The notes below the pieces were generated by a model. That model did no database searches, was not told where the DNA came from, and saw nothing but the letters and a program-made list of their open reading frames with translations. This document shows, piece after piece, positions 23,362 through 34,486 of a stretch of 42,034 nucleotides of DNA (the stretch's first letter is position 1; every line of letters starts with the position of its first letter). Source of the stretch: Acidovorax facilis (GTDB lineage Bacteria > Pseudomonadota > Gammaproteobacteria > Burkholderiales > Burkholderiaceae_C); assembly GCF_023913775.1 (NCBI RefSeq), contig NZ_JAMXAX010000036.1, positions 1-42,034 of the forward strand. Direction: 5' to 3'. The translations under genes were made by a program, and so were the position numbers.

Positions 23362-24950
23362 TGAACGATTCGACCCCCGAAATCCCGGCCGATCTGCCGG
23401 ATGCTGATCCTTCAGCGACCGCCGCAGTGCCCAAAAAAGCCGCTGTCAAACGTGCCCCGCGCAAGAAAAAAGTCGAGCCAGCGCAAGCCGTGGAAGTGCA
23501 GGATGCTGTGGACGTGCGCGTTTTGGATGCTGCTGAGGCACCTGCCCTGGCCGGGGGGTTGCCGCATGGGTTGAGCCAGCAGGATGTACCGGTCGCTCCT
23601 GTGGTTGCGCATGAGCCTGCAATTCCACAGGTAGAGGCGGGGGCGTCTGACGCCACCCCCGAACCTCGCCATGGCGAGCACCAGAATCGTGGGGACGGGC
23701 GGGCTCGGCAGCCGCGCCTCGACGGCGCTGGGCGCGACAAGCGCAAGGTGGGTGCTCCTGCGGTTCAGGGATATCAATTTGAAGATGTGGTGTCGGGGCG
23801 CTTCGATGAGGATGATGCCTCCGCAGAGATGGTTCCCGCTAAGCGGGTGCTTCTGCCCCAGGTGGAAACCCCCAAGCTTCACAAGGTGCTGGCGCAGGCG
23901 GGACTTGGCTCGCGCCTGGAGATGGAGCAACTTATTCTGGAAGGGCGCATCTCCGTCAACAACGAGCCAGCCCACATCGGCCAGCGCATCCAGTTCGGCG
24001 ATCAGGTCAAGGTCAATGGCAAACCCATCCGCTACCGCATAGACCCGCCGCCAGCGCGGGTGATTGCTTACCACAAGCCTGTGGGGGAGGTGGTGACCCA
24101 TGACGATCCCCAGAACCGGCCCACCGTCTTTCGCAAGCTGCCCCGGCTCATGCAGGGCAAATGGCAGTCGGTCGGGCGCCTGGATCTGAATACCGAAGGC
24201 CTGCTGCTGTTCACCAGCTCGGGAGAGCTGGCCAACAAGCTCATGCATCCTCGTTTTGGGCTGGAGCGCGAATACGCTGTGCGTGTGCTCGGCGCCCTCA
24301 GCAATGAGGAAAAGCAGAAGCTGCTCGATGGCGTGCGCCTGGACGATGGCATGGCGTCGTTTGGTTCCATCGAAGATGGTGGAGGCGAAGGTTCCAATTG
24401 CTGGTACCGGGTCACCATTTCCGAAGGGCGCAATCGCGAGGTGCGCCGCATGCTCGAATCTGTGGGCCATGCGGTCAGTCGGTTGATCCGCATTCGTTAC
24501 GGTGCCATGGTGCTGCCACGGGGTCTCAAGCGCGGTGCCTGGCTGGAACTGGATGAGGGCGACATCCGGGCCCTGGTGCAGGCGGCGGGCGCCGGGCGTC
24601 CGGAAGCAGCGGAAGCTCGTTCGGATGAAGGGTCGGGGGCTGGCGGCGGACGGAGTGGCAACAAGCGCAACCGGGGGCGCAATGGCCCCCGCGTGGGCGA
24701 CGGGCCGCGCCGCGACATGTCGCAGGGTGCGCCCGGTGGTCCCCGAGGGCAGAAACCCCGCCGTGATGGGGGGCAAGGGTTCGACCGTGGCAACAATGCA
24801 GGTGGTGGAGACCGCCCGCGCGGCGCGGCGCAGCCCGATCCGATGAAAACATCGGTGGGCTATATCGGCATGGACAGTCTCTCGCGGCATCGCCAGGACA
24901 AACGCCGCCCTGGTGGCGGAGGTCCACGTCGGGGCGGGGGCGGGCGCTAG
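23361..24950 (+). CDS. rluB: 23S rRNA pseudouridine synthase RluB with long low-complexity ends
   Basis: A 529-residue member of the RsuA/RluB family, expected to convert U2605 of 23S rRNA. The folded core is only the middle part: an S4 domain ([20 protein letters not shown]) and the catalytic domain with [20 protein letters not shown], ending [19 protein letters not shown]. About 165 residues of charged, Ala/Pro-rich sequence precede it ([18 protein letters not shown]), and a Gly/Arg-rich tail follows ([20 protein letters not shown], later RRGGGGR). Such basic tails probably bind RNA. Typical RluB is about 290 residues, so both extensions are unusual in length, though common in this bacterial family. 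ATG 23361 is coupled to scpB. Confidence 0.93.
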   Translation: MNDSTPEIPADLPDADPSATAAVPKKAAVKRAPRKKKVEPAQAVEVQDAVDVRVLDAAEAPALAGGLPHGLSQQDVPVAPVVAHEPAIPQVEAGASDATPEPRHGEHQNRGDGRARQPRLDGAGRDKRKVGAPAVQGYQFEDVVSGRFDEDDASAEMVPAKRVLLPQVETPKLHKVLAQAGLGSRLEMEQLILEGRISVNNEPAHIGQRIQFGDQVKVNGKPIRYRIDPPPARVIAYHKPVGEVVTHDDPQNRPTVFRKLPRLMQGKWQSVGRLDLNTEGLLLFTSSGELANKLMHPRFGLEREYAVRVLGALSNEEKQKLLDGVRLDDGMASFGSIEDGGGEGSNCWYRVTISEGRNREVRRMLESVGHAVSRLIRIRYGAMVLPRGLKRGAWLELDEGDIRALVQAAGAGRPEAAEARSDEGSGAGGGRSGNKRNRGRNGPRVGDGPRRDMSQGAPGGPRGQKPRRDGGQGFDRGNNAGGGDRPRGAAQPDPMKTSVGYIGMDSLSRHRQDKRRPGGGGPRRGGGGR

Positions 24951-24977
24951 GCGCTGTGCTGCCCCGGGCTCCCCGGT

Positions 24978-24983
24978 TAGAAT
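24978..24983 (+). promoter_or_regulatory. Candidate -10 box of ndk
   Basis: TAGAAT lies 57 bases before the ndk ATG, between the rluB stop and ndk. No good -35 hexamer is visible at 16-18 bases upstream, so this is a weak proposal. Confidence 0.3.
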
Positions 24984-25040
24984 CGAGGGCTTTGTCCGGT
25001 GGACAAACGAATCACAGCAACATCAATTCAGGAAATCAAT

Positions 25041-25466
25041 ATGGCAATCGAACGCACTCTCTCCATCATCAAGCCCGACGCAGTGGCAAAGAACGTCATC
25101 GGTCAGATCTATGCACGCTTCGAAGCGGCAGGTCTCAAGATCGTGGCTGCACGTATGGCTCACCTGTCGCGCCTGGAGGCCGAGCAGTTCTACGCTGTGC
25201 ACAAAGAGCGTCCTTTCTTCAAGGATCTGGTGGATTTCATGATCTCCGGTCCTGTGATGATCCAGGCTCTGGAAGGTGAAAACGCGATTCTGAAAAACCG
25301 CGAACTCATGGGCGCCACGGACCCCAAGAAGGCAGAAGCCGGCACCATCCGCGCCGACTTCGCGGACAGCATCGATGCCAATGCAGTGCATGGCTCCGAC
25401 GCTGCGGAAACTGCCCAGGCAGAAGTGGCTTTCTTCTTCCCTGGTCTGAACATTTACTCGCGCTGA
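25041..25466 (+). CDS. ndk: Nucleoside diphosphate kinase
   Basis: A 141-residue enzyme that transfers the gamma phosphate between nucleoside triphosphates and diphosphates and balances NTP pools. The sequence is canonical: [20 protein letters not shown] at the start, then the [17 protein letters not shown] block, and the phospho-histidine H117 in [15 protein letters not shown]. Length equals that of E. coli Ndk. ATG 25041 has AGGAAA 9 bases upstream. The gene stands alone between rluB and rlmN, with its own likely promoter and a large hairpin after it. Confidence 0.97.
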   Translation: MAIERTLSIIKPDAVAKNVIGQIYARFEAAGLKIVAARMAHLSRLEAEQFYAVHKERPFFKDLVDFMISGPVMIQALEGENAILKNRELMGATDPKKAEAGTIRADFADSIDANAVHGSDAAETAQAEVAFFFPGLNIYSR

Positions 25467-25473
25467 TATGGGT

Positions 25474-25521
25474 GTCCCCATGCCTGTTCCCGCACACGTG
25501 GGATACCTGCGCCATGGGGAC
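25474..25521 (+). terminator. Nested hairpin between ndk and rlmN
   Basis: GTCCCCATG (25474-25482) pairs perfectly with CATGGGGAC (25513-25521). Inside it, TCCCGC pairs with GTGGGA (25488-25493 with 25498-25503, one G-T) around a 4-base loop. There is no T-run after it, so it may be a processing or mRNA-stabilising structure rather than a terminator. Confidence 0.45.
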
Positions 25522-25553
25522 GACTGCGTTCGGCCCACCCCGGGGAGGGCGCA

Positions 25554-26675
25554 GTGACCACCAATCTTTTGGAATTTGATCTCGACGGTCTGGCGGCTTT
25601 CTGCCAGCAGTTGGGTGAAAAGCGGTTTCGCGCCACGCAGTTGTTTCGCTGGATTCATCAGCGCGGCGCCAGTGACTTTGACGCCATGAGTGATCTGGCA
25701 AAGGCCTTGCGCGACAAGCTCAAGGGCTGTGCTCGCGTCGAGGCCTTGCCCGTCATCTCCGAACATGTCTCCTCAGACGGCACGGTCAAGTGGCTGTTTG
25801 ACGTGGGGGATGGCAATGCGGTCGAGGCGGTTTTTATTCCCGAAGATGATCGCGGAACCCTGTGTATATCCTCGCAGGCTGGCTGCGCCGTGGGTTGCCG
25901 CTTCTGTTCCACGGGGCACCAGGGCTTCAGCAGAAATCTCACCACAGGGGAGATCGTTGCACAGCTTTGGTTTGCTGAACATTCCCTGCGCCAGCGCCTC
26001 CAATCTGAGGACCGCGTCATTTCGAATGTGGTGATGATGGGAATGGGAGAGCCGCTGCAGAACTACTCGGCCCTCGTTCCGGCCTTGCGCGTCATGCTGG
26101 ACGACCATGGGTATGGTTTGTCACGCAGGCGGGTCACGGTTTCAACGTCGGGTGTGGTTCCGATGATGGACCGCTTGTCCGTGGATTGTCCTGTGGCTCT
26201 CGCGGTGTCTTTGCATGCGCCGAATGACCCCTTGCGCGACAACCTGGTGCCGCTGAACCGCAAGTATCCCATTGAAGAATTGCTTGCTGCCTGCAATCGA
26301 TATCTGGCGCATGCGCCGCGCGACTTCATTACGTTTGAATACTGCATGCTCGATGGTGTCAATGACCAGGTTGAGCACGCACGGCAGCTGATCGAACTTG
26401 TCAAGCCCGCCCGTGGTGTGGGTGTGCGCTGCAAATTCAACCTGATTCCTTTCAATCCGTTTCCCGCGTCAGGGCTGTTGCGTTCGCCACAAAATCAGGT
26501 GCTGGCTTTCGCCAAAGTCTTGAGCGAAGCGGGTATCGTCACGACCGTGCGCAAGACCCGCGGAGATGATATCGACGCTGCGTGCGGTCAGCTCGCAGGC
26601 GATGTCAAGGACCGCACAAGGGCTGCCGAGCGCATGGCAAAGCAGCGGACAATCGTGCTCAAACCGGTGACTTGA
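25554..26675 (+). CDS. rlmN: Dual-specificity RNA methyltransferase RlmN
   Basis: A 373-residue radical-SAM enzyme that methylates C2 of A2503 in 23S rRNA and A37 in some tRNAs. The 4Fe-4S cluster motif CAVGCRFC gives C111, C115 and C118. The substrate-methylating cysteine is C344 in [13 protein letters not shown]. Other family blocks are [26 protein letters not shown] and [17 protein letters not shown] 25554 is taken as the start, with GGAGGG about 7 bases upstream. The gene opens the run rlmN-pilF-rodZ-ispG-hisS, an arrangement conserved in many proteobacteria. Confidence 0.96.
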   Translation: MTTNLLEFDLDGLAAFCQQLGEKRFRATQLFRWIHQRGASDFDAMSDLAKALRDKLKGCARVEALPVISEHVSSDGTVKWLFDVGDGNAVEAVFIPEDDRGTLCISSQAGCAVGCRFCSTGHQGFSRNLTTGEIVAQLWFAEHSLRQRLQSEDRVISNVVMMGMGEPLQNYSALVPALRVMLDDHGYGLSRRRVTVSTSGVVPMMDRLSVDCPVALAVSLHAPNDPLRDNLVPLNRKYPIEELLAACNRYLAHAPRDFITFEYCMLDGVNDQVEHARQLIELVKPARGVGVRCKFNLIPFNPFPASGLLRSPQNQVLAFAKVLSEAGIVTTVRKTRGDDIDAACGQLAGDVKDRTRAAERMAKQRTIVLKPVT

Positions 26676-26711
26676 TCAACAAGCAATCGGCATACTTCAA
26701 GGAGGCTCTAC

Positions 26712-27545
26712 ATGGTGAGATTGGTTGGACGCTGGCAGCAATGGGGCCGCTGGACTCTCACGGCATGTGGCGTGGTGGCCTGCGTGGCTGCGCTTCAAGG
26801 GTGTGCAACCAATAGCGGCATGCCGACCGCCGACGCCAACGCGGGAATGATCACCCCGTCTGATGAGCCAGAGACGCGGCGCCGCGCCCGTATCCGTCTG
26901 GAGCTTGCTTCCAACTATTTTGAGAATGGTCAGACGGCCGTGGCGCTCGATGAAGTCAAGCAGGCGCTTGCAGCTGATCCCACCTACGCCGATGCCTTCA
27001 ATCTTCGTGGCCTCATCTACATGAGGTTGAGCGATTTTGCCCAGGCGGACGACAGTTTTCGCCGAGCATTGGCGCTGCGGGGCGGGGATCCCAATCTGCT
27101 GCACAACTACGGTTGGTTGTTGTGCCAGCAGCAAAAGTACGCCGAGGCGAATCAGCACTTTGGTCGGGCTCTCGCAAATCCTGCATACACAGCACGCAGC
27201 AAGACCTTGATGGCCCAAGGCCTGTGCCAATCAGGCGCTGGCCAGTTTGCGGAGGCCGAGCAGTCGCTGCTGAAAGCTTATGAACTGGATGCGGCAAACC
27301 CTGTGGTCGGTTATCACCTCGCGGCACTTTTGTTGCGTCGCAATGAATTGACCCGGTCTCAGTTCTATATCCGGCGGCTCAACAACAGCCAGTACGCCAA
27401 TTCCGAGTCGTTGTGGCTGGGGATCAAGGTTGAGCGCGCTTTGGGTGATTCCGTGGCCATGAAGCAACTGGCTGACCAGTTGCGCAAGCGTTTCCCGGAC
27501 TCACGGGAGTTGGGTGCATACGAGCGTGGGGCTTTCAATGAGTGA
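26712..27545 (+). CDS. pilF: Type IV pilus biogenesis lipoprotein PilF (PilW), TPR protein
   Basis: A 277-residue outer-membrane pilotin needed in relatives for PilQ secretin assembly and type IV pili. It has a lipoprotein signal with lipobox ALQGC (C31). Tandem TPR repeats run from about residue 55 to 230 (RRRARIRLELASNYFENG, ADAFNLRGLIYMRLSDFAQA, LLHNYGWLLCQQQKYAEA, KAYELDAANPVVGYHLAAL). GGAGG lies 6 bases before ATG 26712. The end overlaps the rodZ start by 8 bases. No other pilus genes are nearby; the gene's place between rlmN and rodZ is the usual conserved one. Confidence 0.92.
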   Translation: MVRLVGRWQQWGRWTLTACGVVACVAALQGCATNSGMPTADANAGMITPSDEPETRRRARIRLELASNYFENGQTAVALDEVKQALAADPTYADAFNLRGLIYMRLSDFAQADDSFRRALALRGGDPNLLHNYGWLLCQQQKYAEANQHFGRALANPAYTARSKTLMAQGLCQSGAGQFAEAEQSLLKAYELDAANPVVGYHLAALLLRRNELTRSQFYIRRLNNSQYANSESLWLGIKVERALGDSVAMKQLADQLRKRFPDSRELGAYERGAFNE

Positions 27546-28449
27546 GGTTTTGGAAAGTGGTGGGGTGACAGCGGGTAGTTTGCTGAGGGAGGCGCGACAA
27601 GCGTCTGGTATGCACATCGCTGCCTTGGCTGTGGCACTGAAAGTGCCAGTCAGCAAGCTGGAAGCGCTGGAGGCGGATAACTATGAGGCCTTGCCCGATA
27701 CAGTGTTTGTGCGTGCGCTTGCCTCCAGCATGTGCAGAACGCTCAAGTTGGACCCAGCCCCCATTCTGTCGCTGTTGCCACAAAGTAAAAGCCCTCGCTT
27801 GGCTACAGACAGTGCGGGATTGAACGCTCCGGTGAAAGGCAGTATCGGGAAATCGTCTTCCTCATCGGCTTCCTTTTCCTCCGGGTCTACCTCACGGTCC
27901 GTAACGGTGGTGGTTTTGGCGCTGCTGGTGGGGGCACTGATCCTGGTCTTTTTCCCCAGGCAGCAGGACGGTGTAACGAGCTCGCTTGTTGCCCCCGCAT
28001 CGATCCAACCGCCGGCCAATGTGGTCGAGCAGCAGGCCGCCCCTGCTGTCACGGGTGCGTCGGATGCAATCCCCGCTGCTGCCCAGCGCATCCCCGACGT
28101 TTCTCTGCCGTCAGTGGCAGGTCGCACAGACGCGGCTCCCGCCGTTGCGGCTGCTGCTACTAACAACGCTGCGTCAGCCCCAGTGGAGGCGGCAAGCGCT
28201 ACAACGCCACCGGCCGGGGCATTGGTGCTGCGCGCGCGCAGCGAATCCTGGGTGCAGGTGCGTGATTCCGCAGGCACCGTGGCGTTGCAAAGGAATCTTG
28301 CGGCGGGTGAGTCGGTGTCTGTCGCAGGCCAAATGCCGCTGGCCGTGGTGATTGGTCGTGCCGACGTGACAGAGGTATTCGTGCGCGGAAAGCCTTTTGA
28401 CTTGGCGCCTGTGTCCCGTGAGAACGTAGCTCGCTTCGAGGTGAAATAA
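27538..28449 (+). CDS. rodZ: RodZ-like cytoskeletal/HTH membrane protein
   Basis: A 303-residue bitopic membrane protein. An N-terminal Xre-type helix-turn-helix domain ([20 protein letters not shown], then [20 protein letters not shown]) is the part that contacts MreB in relatives. A serine-rich linker leads to one transmembrane helix ([19 protein letters not shown]). An Ala/Pro-rich periplasmic linker follows, then a C-terminal DUF4115 domain ([20 protein letters not shown], later [20 protein letters not shown]). It overlaps pilF by 8 bases, and its TAA shares two bases with the ispG start (TAATG), indicating one coupled unit. It probably supports rod-shape maintenance. Confidence 0.92.
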   Translation: MSEVLESGGVTAGSLLREARQASGMHIAALAVALKVPVSKLEALEADNYEALPDTVFVRALASSMCRTLKLDPAPILSLLPQSKSPRLATDSAGLNAPVKGSIGKSSSSSASFSSGSTSRSVTVVVLALLVGALILVFFPRQQDGVTSSLVAPASIQPPANVVEQQAAPAVTGASDAIPAAAQRIPDVSLPSVAGRTDAAPAVAAAATNNAASAPVEAASATTPPAGALVLRARSESWVQVRDSAGTVALQRNLAAGESVSVAGQMPLAVVIGRADVTEVFVRGKPFDLAPVSRENVARFEVK

Positions 28450-29732
28450 TGGAACGGTTACCTTGTGAGATGGAGCCCATTGCGGTGGCGTCCCCCTTGC
28501 CACGACGGTCCCGCCAAGCCAGGATTGTGTGGGGATCGCGCGTGGTGACCGTGGGCGGGGATGCTCCGGTGCGAGTGCAGTCCATGACCAACACAGACAC
28601 CGTGGATGCCATTGGCACGGCCATTCAGGTCAAGGAACTGGCGCAGGCCGGCTCGGAGTTCGTCCGGATCACGGTGAACACCCCTGAGGCCGCAGCGGCA
28701 GTACCCTACATTCGTGAACAATTGGACCGTATGGGAGAAAGCGTCCCCTTGGTGGGGGACTTTCACTACAACGGGCACCGGCTTCTTACGGATTTTCCTG
28801 AGTGCGCACAGGCGCTCTCCAAGTACCGCATCAATCCCGGCAACGTAGGCAAGGGCGACAAGAGGGATCGGCAGTTCGGCCAGATGATCGATGCAGCCAT
28901 TCGCTGGAACAAAGCCGTGCGTATTGGTGTGAATTGGGGCAGCCTTGACCAGGACTTGCTGGTTGATTTGATGGATGCCAACAGCCGCCGTGCTACTCCT
29001 TGGGAAGCACGCCAAGTGATGTACGAGGCGTTGATTACCTCGGCCATTGAATCTGCGCGCCGGGCCGAAGAAATGGGCCTTGATGGCAACCAAATCATCT
29101 TGTCCTGCAAAGTCAGCGGTGTGCAGGACCTGATTTCTGTGTACCGTGAACTGGCACGCCGCTGCGACTACCCTTTGCACCTGGGACTCACGGAAGCAGG
29201 CATGGGAACCAAAGGCACAGTAGCGTCGGCTGCTGCGTTGTCTGTGTTGCTGCAGGAAGGTATTGGTGACACCATTCGCGTGTCTCTGACGCCCCAGCCC
29301 GGTGAAGCGCGCACACAGGAGGTCGTGGTGGCCTCCGAGATACTGCAGGCTCTGGGCTTGCGTGTATTTGTTCCCAGTGTCACGGCGTGTCCTGGCTGTG
29401 GTCGCACTACCAGCACCACCTTCCAGGACCTCGCCAAGCAGATTGATGATTTTCTGCGTGCCCAGATGCCTGTATGGCGCGTTCGCTATCCTGGCGTCGA
29501 AAACTTGCGTGTTGCGGTGATGGGATGCATTGTCAATGGGCCTGGTGAGAGCAAGCACGCGGACATCGGCATCAGCCTGCCTGGTACGGGGGAGGCGCCA
29601 GCAGCCCCGGTGTTCATTGATGGCGAGAAGGCGATGACGCTGCGGGGTGACAACATCGCCCATGAATTCCACCAAATTGTCGAGCAGTACATCGAAAAGC
29701 GTTTTGGCGCCGCCGCTGTGACTTTGGCCTGA
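28449..29732 (+). CDS. ispG: 4-hydroxy-3-methylbut-2-enyl diphosphate synthase (IspG/GcpE)
   Basis: A 427-residue iron-sulfur enzyme of the non-mevalonate isoprenoid pathway that converts MEcPP to HMBPP. The TIM-barrel part includes [32 protein letters not shown] and [12 protein letters not shown]. The 4Fe-4S ligands are C314 and C317 ([11 protein letters not shown]) and C360 ([18 protein letters not shown]). The position right after rodZ, sharing the sequence TAATG, is the conserved proteobacterial arrangement. The first 25 residues ([20 protein letters not shown]) are a variable extension. Confidence 0.96.
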   Translation: MERLPCEMEPIAVASPLPRRSRQARIVWGSRVVTVGGDAPVRVQSMTNTDTVDAIGTAIQVKELAQAGSEFVRITVNTPEAAAAVPYIREQLDRMGESVPLVGDFHYNGHRLLTDFPECAQALSKYRINPGNVGKGDKRDRQFGQMIDAAIRWNKAVRIGVNWGSLDQDLLVDLMDANSRRATPWEARQVMYEALITSAIESARRAEEMGLDGNQIILSCKVSGVQDLISVYRELARRCDYPLHLGLTEAGMGTKGTVASAAALSVLLQEGIGDTIRVSLTPQPGEARTQEVVVASEILQALGLRVFVPSVTACPGCGRTTSTTFQDLAKQIDDFLRAQMPVWRVRYPGVENLRVAVMGCIVNGPGESKHADIGISLPGTGEAPAAPVFIDGEKAMTLRGDNIAHEFHQIVEQYIEKRFGAAAVTLA

Positions 29733-29827
29733 GCGTTGCTCGCCTTACCCTGATTGATACTGAGCCGCTATCTTGAGATGGTGGGTGATGTCCTTCGAAT
29801 AGTTGCCAGATAGAGAAAAGAACAGTT

Positions 29828-31153
29828 GTGAGTAACGAAAAAAGCGCTTCGTCGACCAAGCCGGAAAAGCTGGTGGCCGTGAAAGGCATGAACGATATCC
29901 TGCCTCCTGAATCCGCCCGATGGGAGTGGCTGGAGTCCAAGGTCCGCACCCTTATGGCTCGATATGCCTATCGCAACATCCGTACGCCGATTGTTGAGCC
30001 CACGGCGCTGTTTGTTCGTGGCCTCGGTGAGGTCACGGACATCGTCGAAAAAGAGATGTACTCATTTGAGGATCGTCTCAATGGCGAGCATCTCACTTTG
30101 CGTCCCGAAGCGACTGCAGGGGTGGTTCGCGCAGTCGCTGAACATTCCATGCTGTATGACGGAGGCAAGCGCCTCTACTACATGGGGCCCATGTTCCGCC
30201 ATGAGCGTCCGCAGCGCGGGCGGTATCGCCAGTTTCACCAGATTGGCGCTGAAGCGCTCGGCTTTCCTGGTGCGGAGGTCGATGCGGAATTGATTCTTCT
30301 AGCCCACTCGCTGTGGCGCGAACTGGGGTTGCAGAACGTGCGCCTGGAACTGAACAGCCTGGGTGAACCGCATGAACGCAAGGCGCACCGAGCAGCGCTG
30401 ATTTCGTACCTAGAACAGCATGTCGAGGTGCTGGATGAGGAGGCGCGTCGGCGTTTGCATAGCAATCCGTTGCGCATTCTGGATACCAAGAACCCCGCTA
30501 TGCAGGCTGTGGTGGAGGCTGCGCCTCGATTGATTGATTTTCTGGGGCCAAAGTCGCTCGCGCACTTTGATGCTGTGAAGTCCATTCTGAGCGCCAATGA
30601 TGTGGCCTGGACAGTGAACCCCCGGCTGGTTCGGGGCATGGACTACTACAACCTTACGGTCTTTGAGTTTGTCACTGATCAGCTGGGGTCGCAGGGCACC
30701 ATTTGTGGTGGTGGTCGCTACGACTATCTGATAGAGCAGATCGGTGGCAAGGCAGCCCCGGCGGTGGGTTGGGCGCTGGGGGTTGAGCGTGTGCTTGAAC
30801 TGCTCAAGGAGCAGACCAGCACGGTCCCAGCCCTTGTACCTGATGTCTATGCCGTGATTCCCTCTGTGGCGGCGCTGCCCGTGGCTGTGACCACCATCGA
30901 GCGCCTGCGGCAGTTGGGCCTCAGTGTGCAGATGCATGCTGCGCCTGCAGGGGGCGAAGGTATGGGCAGCATGAAATCCCAATTCAAGAAGGCAGATGGG
31001 AGTGGCGCGCAGCACGCGCTGGTCTTTGGGGACGATGAGCTGTCCCGGGGGATGGTTGTCGTCAAGTCATTGCGCGATGGTGTGGGTGCACAGTCTGACC
31101 ATCCGCTAGATTCCCTGGCCGATTGGGCCTCCAACCTACAATCCAACCGCTAA
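29828..31153 (+). CDS. hisS: Histidyl-tRNA synthetase
   Basis: A 441-residue class IIa aminoacyl-tRNA synthetase that charges tRNA-His. Motif 1 lies around [20 protein letters not shown] and motif 2 includes [20 protein letters not shown]. The histidine-binding motif is [14 protein letters not shown], and motif 3 is near [14 protein letters not shown]. The C-terminal anticodon-binding domain is present (from [16 protein letters not shown]). GTG 29828 is the start, with only a weak AGAAAAG ribosome site. It follows ispG after 95 bases that hold no evident promoter, and it is followed closely by yfgM, the order known from many proteobacteria. Confidence 0.96.
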   Translation: MSNEKSASSTKPEKLVAVKGMNDILPPESARWEWLESKVRTLMARYAYRNIRTPIVEPTALFVRGLGEVTDIVEKEMYSFEDRLNGEHLTLRPEATAGVVRAVAEHSMLYDGGKRLYYMGPMFRHERPQRGRYRQFHQIGAEALGFPGAEVDAELILLAHSLWRELGLQNVRLELNSLGEPHERKAHRAALISYLEQHVEVLDEEARRRLHSNPLRILDTKNPAMQAVVEAAPRLIDFLGPKSLAHFDAVKSILSANDVAWTVNPRLVRGMDYYNLTVFEFVTDQLGSQGTICGGGRYDYLIEQIGGKAAPAVGWALGVERVLELLKEQTSTVPALVPDVYAVIPSVAALPVAVTTIERLRQLGLSVQMHAAPAGGEGMGSMKSQFKKADGSGAQHALVFGDDELSRGMVVVKSLRDGVGAQSDHPLDSLADWASNLQSNR

Positions 31154-31167
31154 ACAGAACACATTCC

Positions 31168-31854
31168 ATGGCAAATCACCTTGATCTCGAAGAACAAGAG
31201 CAGCTTGATCAGCTCAAGCATTTCTGGAACACCTGGGGCACCCTCATCAGCTCCGTGCTGATTTTGGTGGCAGGCTCCTTGGTCGCCTGGAACGGATACC
31301 AGTATTGGCAGAACCGGCAGGCAAGCCAGGCCGCAGCGCTCTACGATGCTGTAGACGTGGCTGCCCGAGCGGGTGACCAGGCGCGCATGGCACAGGCGTT
31401 TGCCGACCTCAAGGCCAAGTATGCGGGCACTACCCAGGCCAGTCAGGCGGGGCTTGCATTGGCCAAGACCATGGTTGAGGCAGGCAATGCTGATGGCGCC
31501 AAGGAGGCGCTTGCCTGGGTGGCTGCTCAGTCGGGAGATGATGGTCTCAAGGCATTGGCCAAGGTTCGCTTGGCCAGCGTGCTGATGGATCAAAAAAACT
31601 ATGACGACGCACTCAAGCAGTTGTCTGGCAGCGCTCCTTTGGAATTTGAAGCGGTCTTTGCAGATCGCAAGGGAGACATTTATCTGCTGCAGGATAAGCG
31701 TGCGGAAGCTATTGCGGAGTATGCCAAGGCCTATAAGTCCTTCGAGGAGGGGGTGGAGTACCGTCGTCTTGTGGAGGTAAAGCTCGGTGCTCTGGGTGTT
31801 TCTCCACAAGGTGTTGCAGTAGCTGCCGCCGGATCCATTGATGGGGTGAAATAG
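31168..31854 (+). CDS. yfgM: YfgM-type TPR membrane protein
   Basis: A 228-residue ancillary subunit of the SecYEG translocon. A short cytoplasmic part (DLEEQEQLDQLKHFWNTWG) is followed by one membrane helix (TLISSVLILVAGSLVAW) and a periplasmic TPR domain (ASQAAALYDAVDVAARAGDQ, AKVRLASVLMDQKNYDDAL, DRKGDIYLLQDKRAEAIAEY). This fits the TPR_21 family. It starts 14 bases after hisS and ends 2 bases before bamB, so it belongs to the hisS-yfgM-bamB-der run, where the periplasmic chaperone-like role goes with outer-membrane protein assembly. Confidence 0.9.
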   Translation: MANHLDLEEQEQLDQLKHFWNTWGTLISSVLILVAGSLVAWNGYQYWQNRQASQAAALYDAVDVAARAGDQARMAQAFADLKAKYAGTTQASQAGLALAKTMVEAGNADGAKEALAWVAAQSGDDGLKALAKVRLASVLMDQKNYDDALKQLSGSAPLEFEAVFADRKGDIYLLQDKRAEAIAEYAKAYKSFEEGVEYRRLVEVKLGALGVSPQGVAVAAAGSIDGVK

Positions 31855-31856
31855 CC

Positions 31857-33023
31857 ATGGCATTCATTTGTGGAGACGGAGCAAAGGGCAGGGTGTTCGG
31901 CCTGCGGTGCATTTCTTCAGCGGTCCTGGTTGCCACATTGGCTGGATGCTCGCTGTGGAACAGCGGGAGCTCCAAGCCGATGCCGGCAGATCTGGGGGCC
32001 AATGTTGCAGTGCTGGGTGTGCGGCAGGCTTGGACTGCGCGCATTGGCAGCGTTGCTGGATTGCCACTTGATGTCCATTCCGCAGGCAATGTGGTGACTG
32101 TTGCCTCCTCCGACGGGGTTGTGGCGGCCATCGACGCCCGAACCGGTGGCGACGTTTGGCGTGTAGCGCTTTCAGAGCCTTTGTCTGCGGGGGTGGGTAG
32201 CGACGGAAAATCGGCTGCGGTTGTTTCCCGCAGCAACACCTTGATCGTTCTGGATGCTGGCCGTGAGCGGTGGCGCCAATCATTGGCTGCGCAAGTATTC
32301 ACCCCCCCTCTCGTTGCGGGTGGACGCGTATTTGTGCTTTCGGCCGATCGTTCTTTGGCGGCATTTGATGCGGTGTCTGGCCGCAAACTCTGGAGTCAGC
32401 AGCGCCCCGGTGAGCCTCTGGTTTTGCGCCAGGCGGGCGTTTTGCTGGCTGTTGGAGATACCTTGGTTGCGGGGTTTTCCGGCCGTGTTGTAGGTCTGAA
32501 TCCAGACAATGGCAGCGTTCGTTGGGAGGCTCCTTTGGCGAGTGCGCGGGGCACCAACGACGTTGAGAGGCTGGTGGAGTTGGTTGGGCGTACCAGCAGA
32601 GTAGGCGATTCCATCTGCGCACGTGCCTTCCAGACGGCTGTGGGTTGTGTCAATGCCGCCAGAGGTGCAGTGACTTGGACGCAACCCGCCAGTGGTGCCG
32701 ATGGCGTGCATGGAGACGGGGAGGCCCTGTTCGGTGCCGAGGGCAATGGCACGGTCATGGCGTGGCGTCGCAGCGATGGTTCGCGTCTGTGGGCCACCGA
32801 CAGGCTCAAACACCGCAAACTGACGGCGCCCTTGTTGCTCGGCCGCTCTGTCGTAGTCGGGGACGACACAGGCCTCGTCCACCTGCTATCCCGCACAGAC
32901 GGCTCTCCGCTCAACCGCATCGCCACGGACGGATCTGGCATTGCCGCAGCACCCGCTGTAGCCGCAGATACGTTGGTGGTAGTTACTCGCAATGGTGGTG
33001 TCTACGGATTCCGTCCAGATTGA
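31857..33023 (+). CDS. bamB: Outer-membrane assembly lipoprotein BamB
   Basis: A 388-residue lipoprotein of the BAM complex that helps fold outer-membrane beta-barrel proteins. The signal has lipobox TLAGC (C31). The rest is an eight-bladed PQQ-type beta propeller with repeated blade motifs such as [54 protein letters not shown] and [18 protein letters not shown]. It starts 2 bases after yfgM and is followed by der after 13 bases. Start ATG 31857 gives a rather long 13-residue N-terminal region before the hydrophobic segment, so a downstream start is conceivable. Confidence 0.94.
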   Translation: MAFICGDGAKGRVFGLRCISSAVLVATLAGCSLWNSGSSKPMPADLGANVAVLGVRQAWTARIGSVAGLPLDVHSAGNVVTVASSDGVVAAIDARTGGDVWRVALSEPLSAGVGSDGKSAAVVSRSNTLIVLDAGRERWRQSLAAQVFTPPLVAGGRVFVLSADRSLAAFDAVSGRKLWSQQRPGEPLVLRQAGVLLAVGDTLVAGFSGRVVGLNPDNGSVRWEAPLASARGTNDVERLVELVGRTSRVGDSICARAFQTAVGCVNAARGAVTWTQPASGADGVHGDGEALFGAEGNGTVMAWRRSDGSRLWATDRLKHRKLTAPLLLGRSVVVGDDTGLVHLLSRTDGSPLNRIATDGSGIAAAPAVAADTLVVVTRNGGVYGFRPD

Positions 33024-33036
33024 TGGATTTTATTTA

Positions 33037-34380
33037 ATGAAGCCAGTTATCGCCCTCGTGGGGCGTCCGAATGTCGGCAAGTCCACGCTCTTCAACCGCC
33101 TGACCAAGTCCCGCGACGCCATTGTTGCGGACTTTGCAGGGCTTACGCGTGACCGACATTACGGCAATGGCAAGCAGGGCAAGCACGAGTACATCGTCAT
33201 CGATACCGGCGGTTTTGAGCCTGATGCATCGAGCGGAATTTACAAGGAAATGGCCAAGCAGACGCAGCAGGCCGTTGCCGAAGCTGATGTGGTCATTTTT
33301 GTGGTGGATGCGCGCGCAGGTGTATCTGCGCAAGACCATGACATCGCCAATTATTTGCGCCGCCTTGGTAAACCTTGTGTACTTGTTGCCAACAAGGCCG
33401 AAGGCATGCTGGAAGGCGTGCAACTCGCCGAGTTCTATGAGCTGGGTCTGGGCGAGGTTTACCCTGTGTCTGCTGCCCATGGCCAGGGTATTCGAAGCCT
33501 GGTGGAGATTGCGCTGGAGCCGCTTCAGCTTCCTGACCCCGACGACTCTGATGTTGAATCTGACAAAGGCATCATCAAACTTGCTGTGGCAGGTCGGCCG
33601 AATGTTGGCAAATCGACGCTGATCAACACCTGGCTCGGCGAAGAGCGTCTGGTTGCGTTTGATATGCCGGGAACGACCCGTGATGCGATCACGGTACCCT
33701 TCGAACGCAATGGGCAGCGCTTTGAATTGGTGGATACGGCGGGATTGCGCCGCAAGGGAAAAGTTTTCGAGGCGATAGAGAAATTCTCGGTCGTCAAGAC
33801 GCTCCAAGCCATTGAATCGGCCAATGTGGTGCTGCTGTTGCTCGATGCTACCCAGGGTGTCACTGATCAGGATGCGCACATTGCGGGGTACATCTTGGAG
33901 AGCGGGAGAGCCGTGGTCGTTGCGGTTAACAAGTGGGATGCCGTTGATGACTACCAGCGTCAGTTGTTGGAGCGGTCTATCGAGACCCGACTCGCATTTC
34001 TGAAATTTGCGTCCTTGCATTTCATCTCTGCAAAAAAACGGCAGGGTTTGGGGCCGGTGTGGGCGTCGATTGCCCAAGCCCACAAGGCGGCGACCTGCAA
34101 GATGTCAACGCCGATATTGACGCGCCTGTTGCTAGAAGCTGTTCAATTTCAGAGTCCGAAACGCGCAGGCATGTTTCGACCAAAGATGCGATATGCCCAT
34201 CAGGGAGGCATGAATCCCCCGGTGATCATCATCCATGGTAATTCGTTGGAACACGTCACAGATGCCTACAAGCGCTTTCTGGAGGGCCGCTTCCGCAAGG
34301 AATTCGACTTGGTGGGTACACCGCTCCGGATAGAGATGAAGACATCGCACAACCCCTTCGCTGATAAAGAGGAAGCCTAG
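33037..34380 (+). CDS. der: Ribosome biogenesis GTPase Der (EngA)
   Basis: A 447-residue essential GTPase with two tandem G domains, needed for 50S subunit maturation. The first P-loop GRPNVGKS is at residues 9-16 and its G3 is [12 protein letters not shown]. The second P-loop is at 186-193, with DTAGLRRKG and VNKWDAVD as the following G motifs. The C-terminal KH-like domain includes [22 protein letters not shown] 33037 matches the family start MKPVIALVG; an upstream in-frame GTG is inside bamB and not needed. It ends the hisS-yfgM-bamB-der run, and hfq follows after 106 bases. Confidence 0.96.
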   Translation: MKPVIALVGRPNVGKSTLFNRLTKSRDAIVADFAGLTRDRHYGNGKQGKHEYIVIDTGGFEPDASSGIYKEMAKQTQQAVAEADVVIFVVDARAGVSAQDHDIANYLRRLGKPCVLVANKAEGMLEGVQLAEFYELGLGEVYPVSAAHGQGIRSLVEIALEPLQLPDPDDSDVESDKGIIKLAVAGRPNVGKSTLINTWLGEERLVAFDMPGTTRDAITVPFERNGQRFELVDTAGLRRKGKVFEAIEKFSVVKTLQAIESANVVLLLLDATQGVTDQDAHIAGYILESGRAVVVAVNKWDAVDDYQRQLLERSIETRLAFLKFASLHFISAKKRQGLGPVWASIAQAHKAATCKMSTPILTRLLLEAVQFQSPKRAGMFRPKMRYAHQGGMNPPVIIIHGNSLEHVTDAYKRFLEGRFRKEFDLVGTPLRIEMKTSHNPFADKEEA

Positions 34381-34486
34381 GTCAAAGGCTGGATTCCCAA
34401 AGGGCCATGTATCCTGAGGCGGGGTTGTGCTCCGTGCTGTGGTAAGGTGCTGGTTTACAACAACATTTTTGAACACGGAGAATATC

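Noticed and set aside
34381..34486. Promoter for hfq in the der-hfq gap
   Set aside because: TTGTGC at 34425-34430 has no -10 hexamer at 16-18 bases, and other combinations have wrong spacing.
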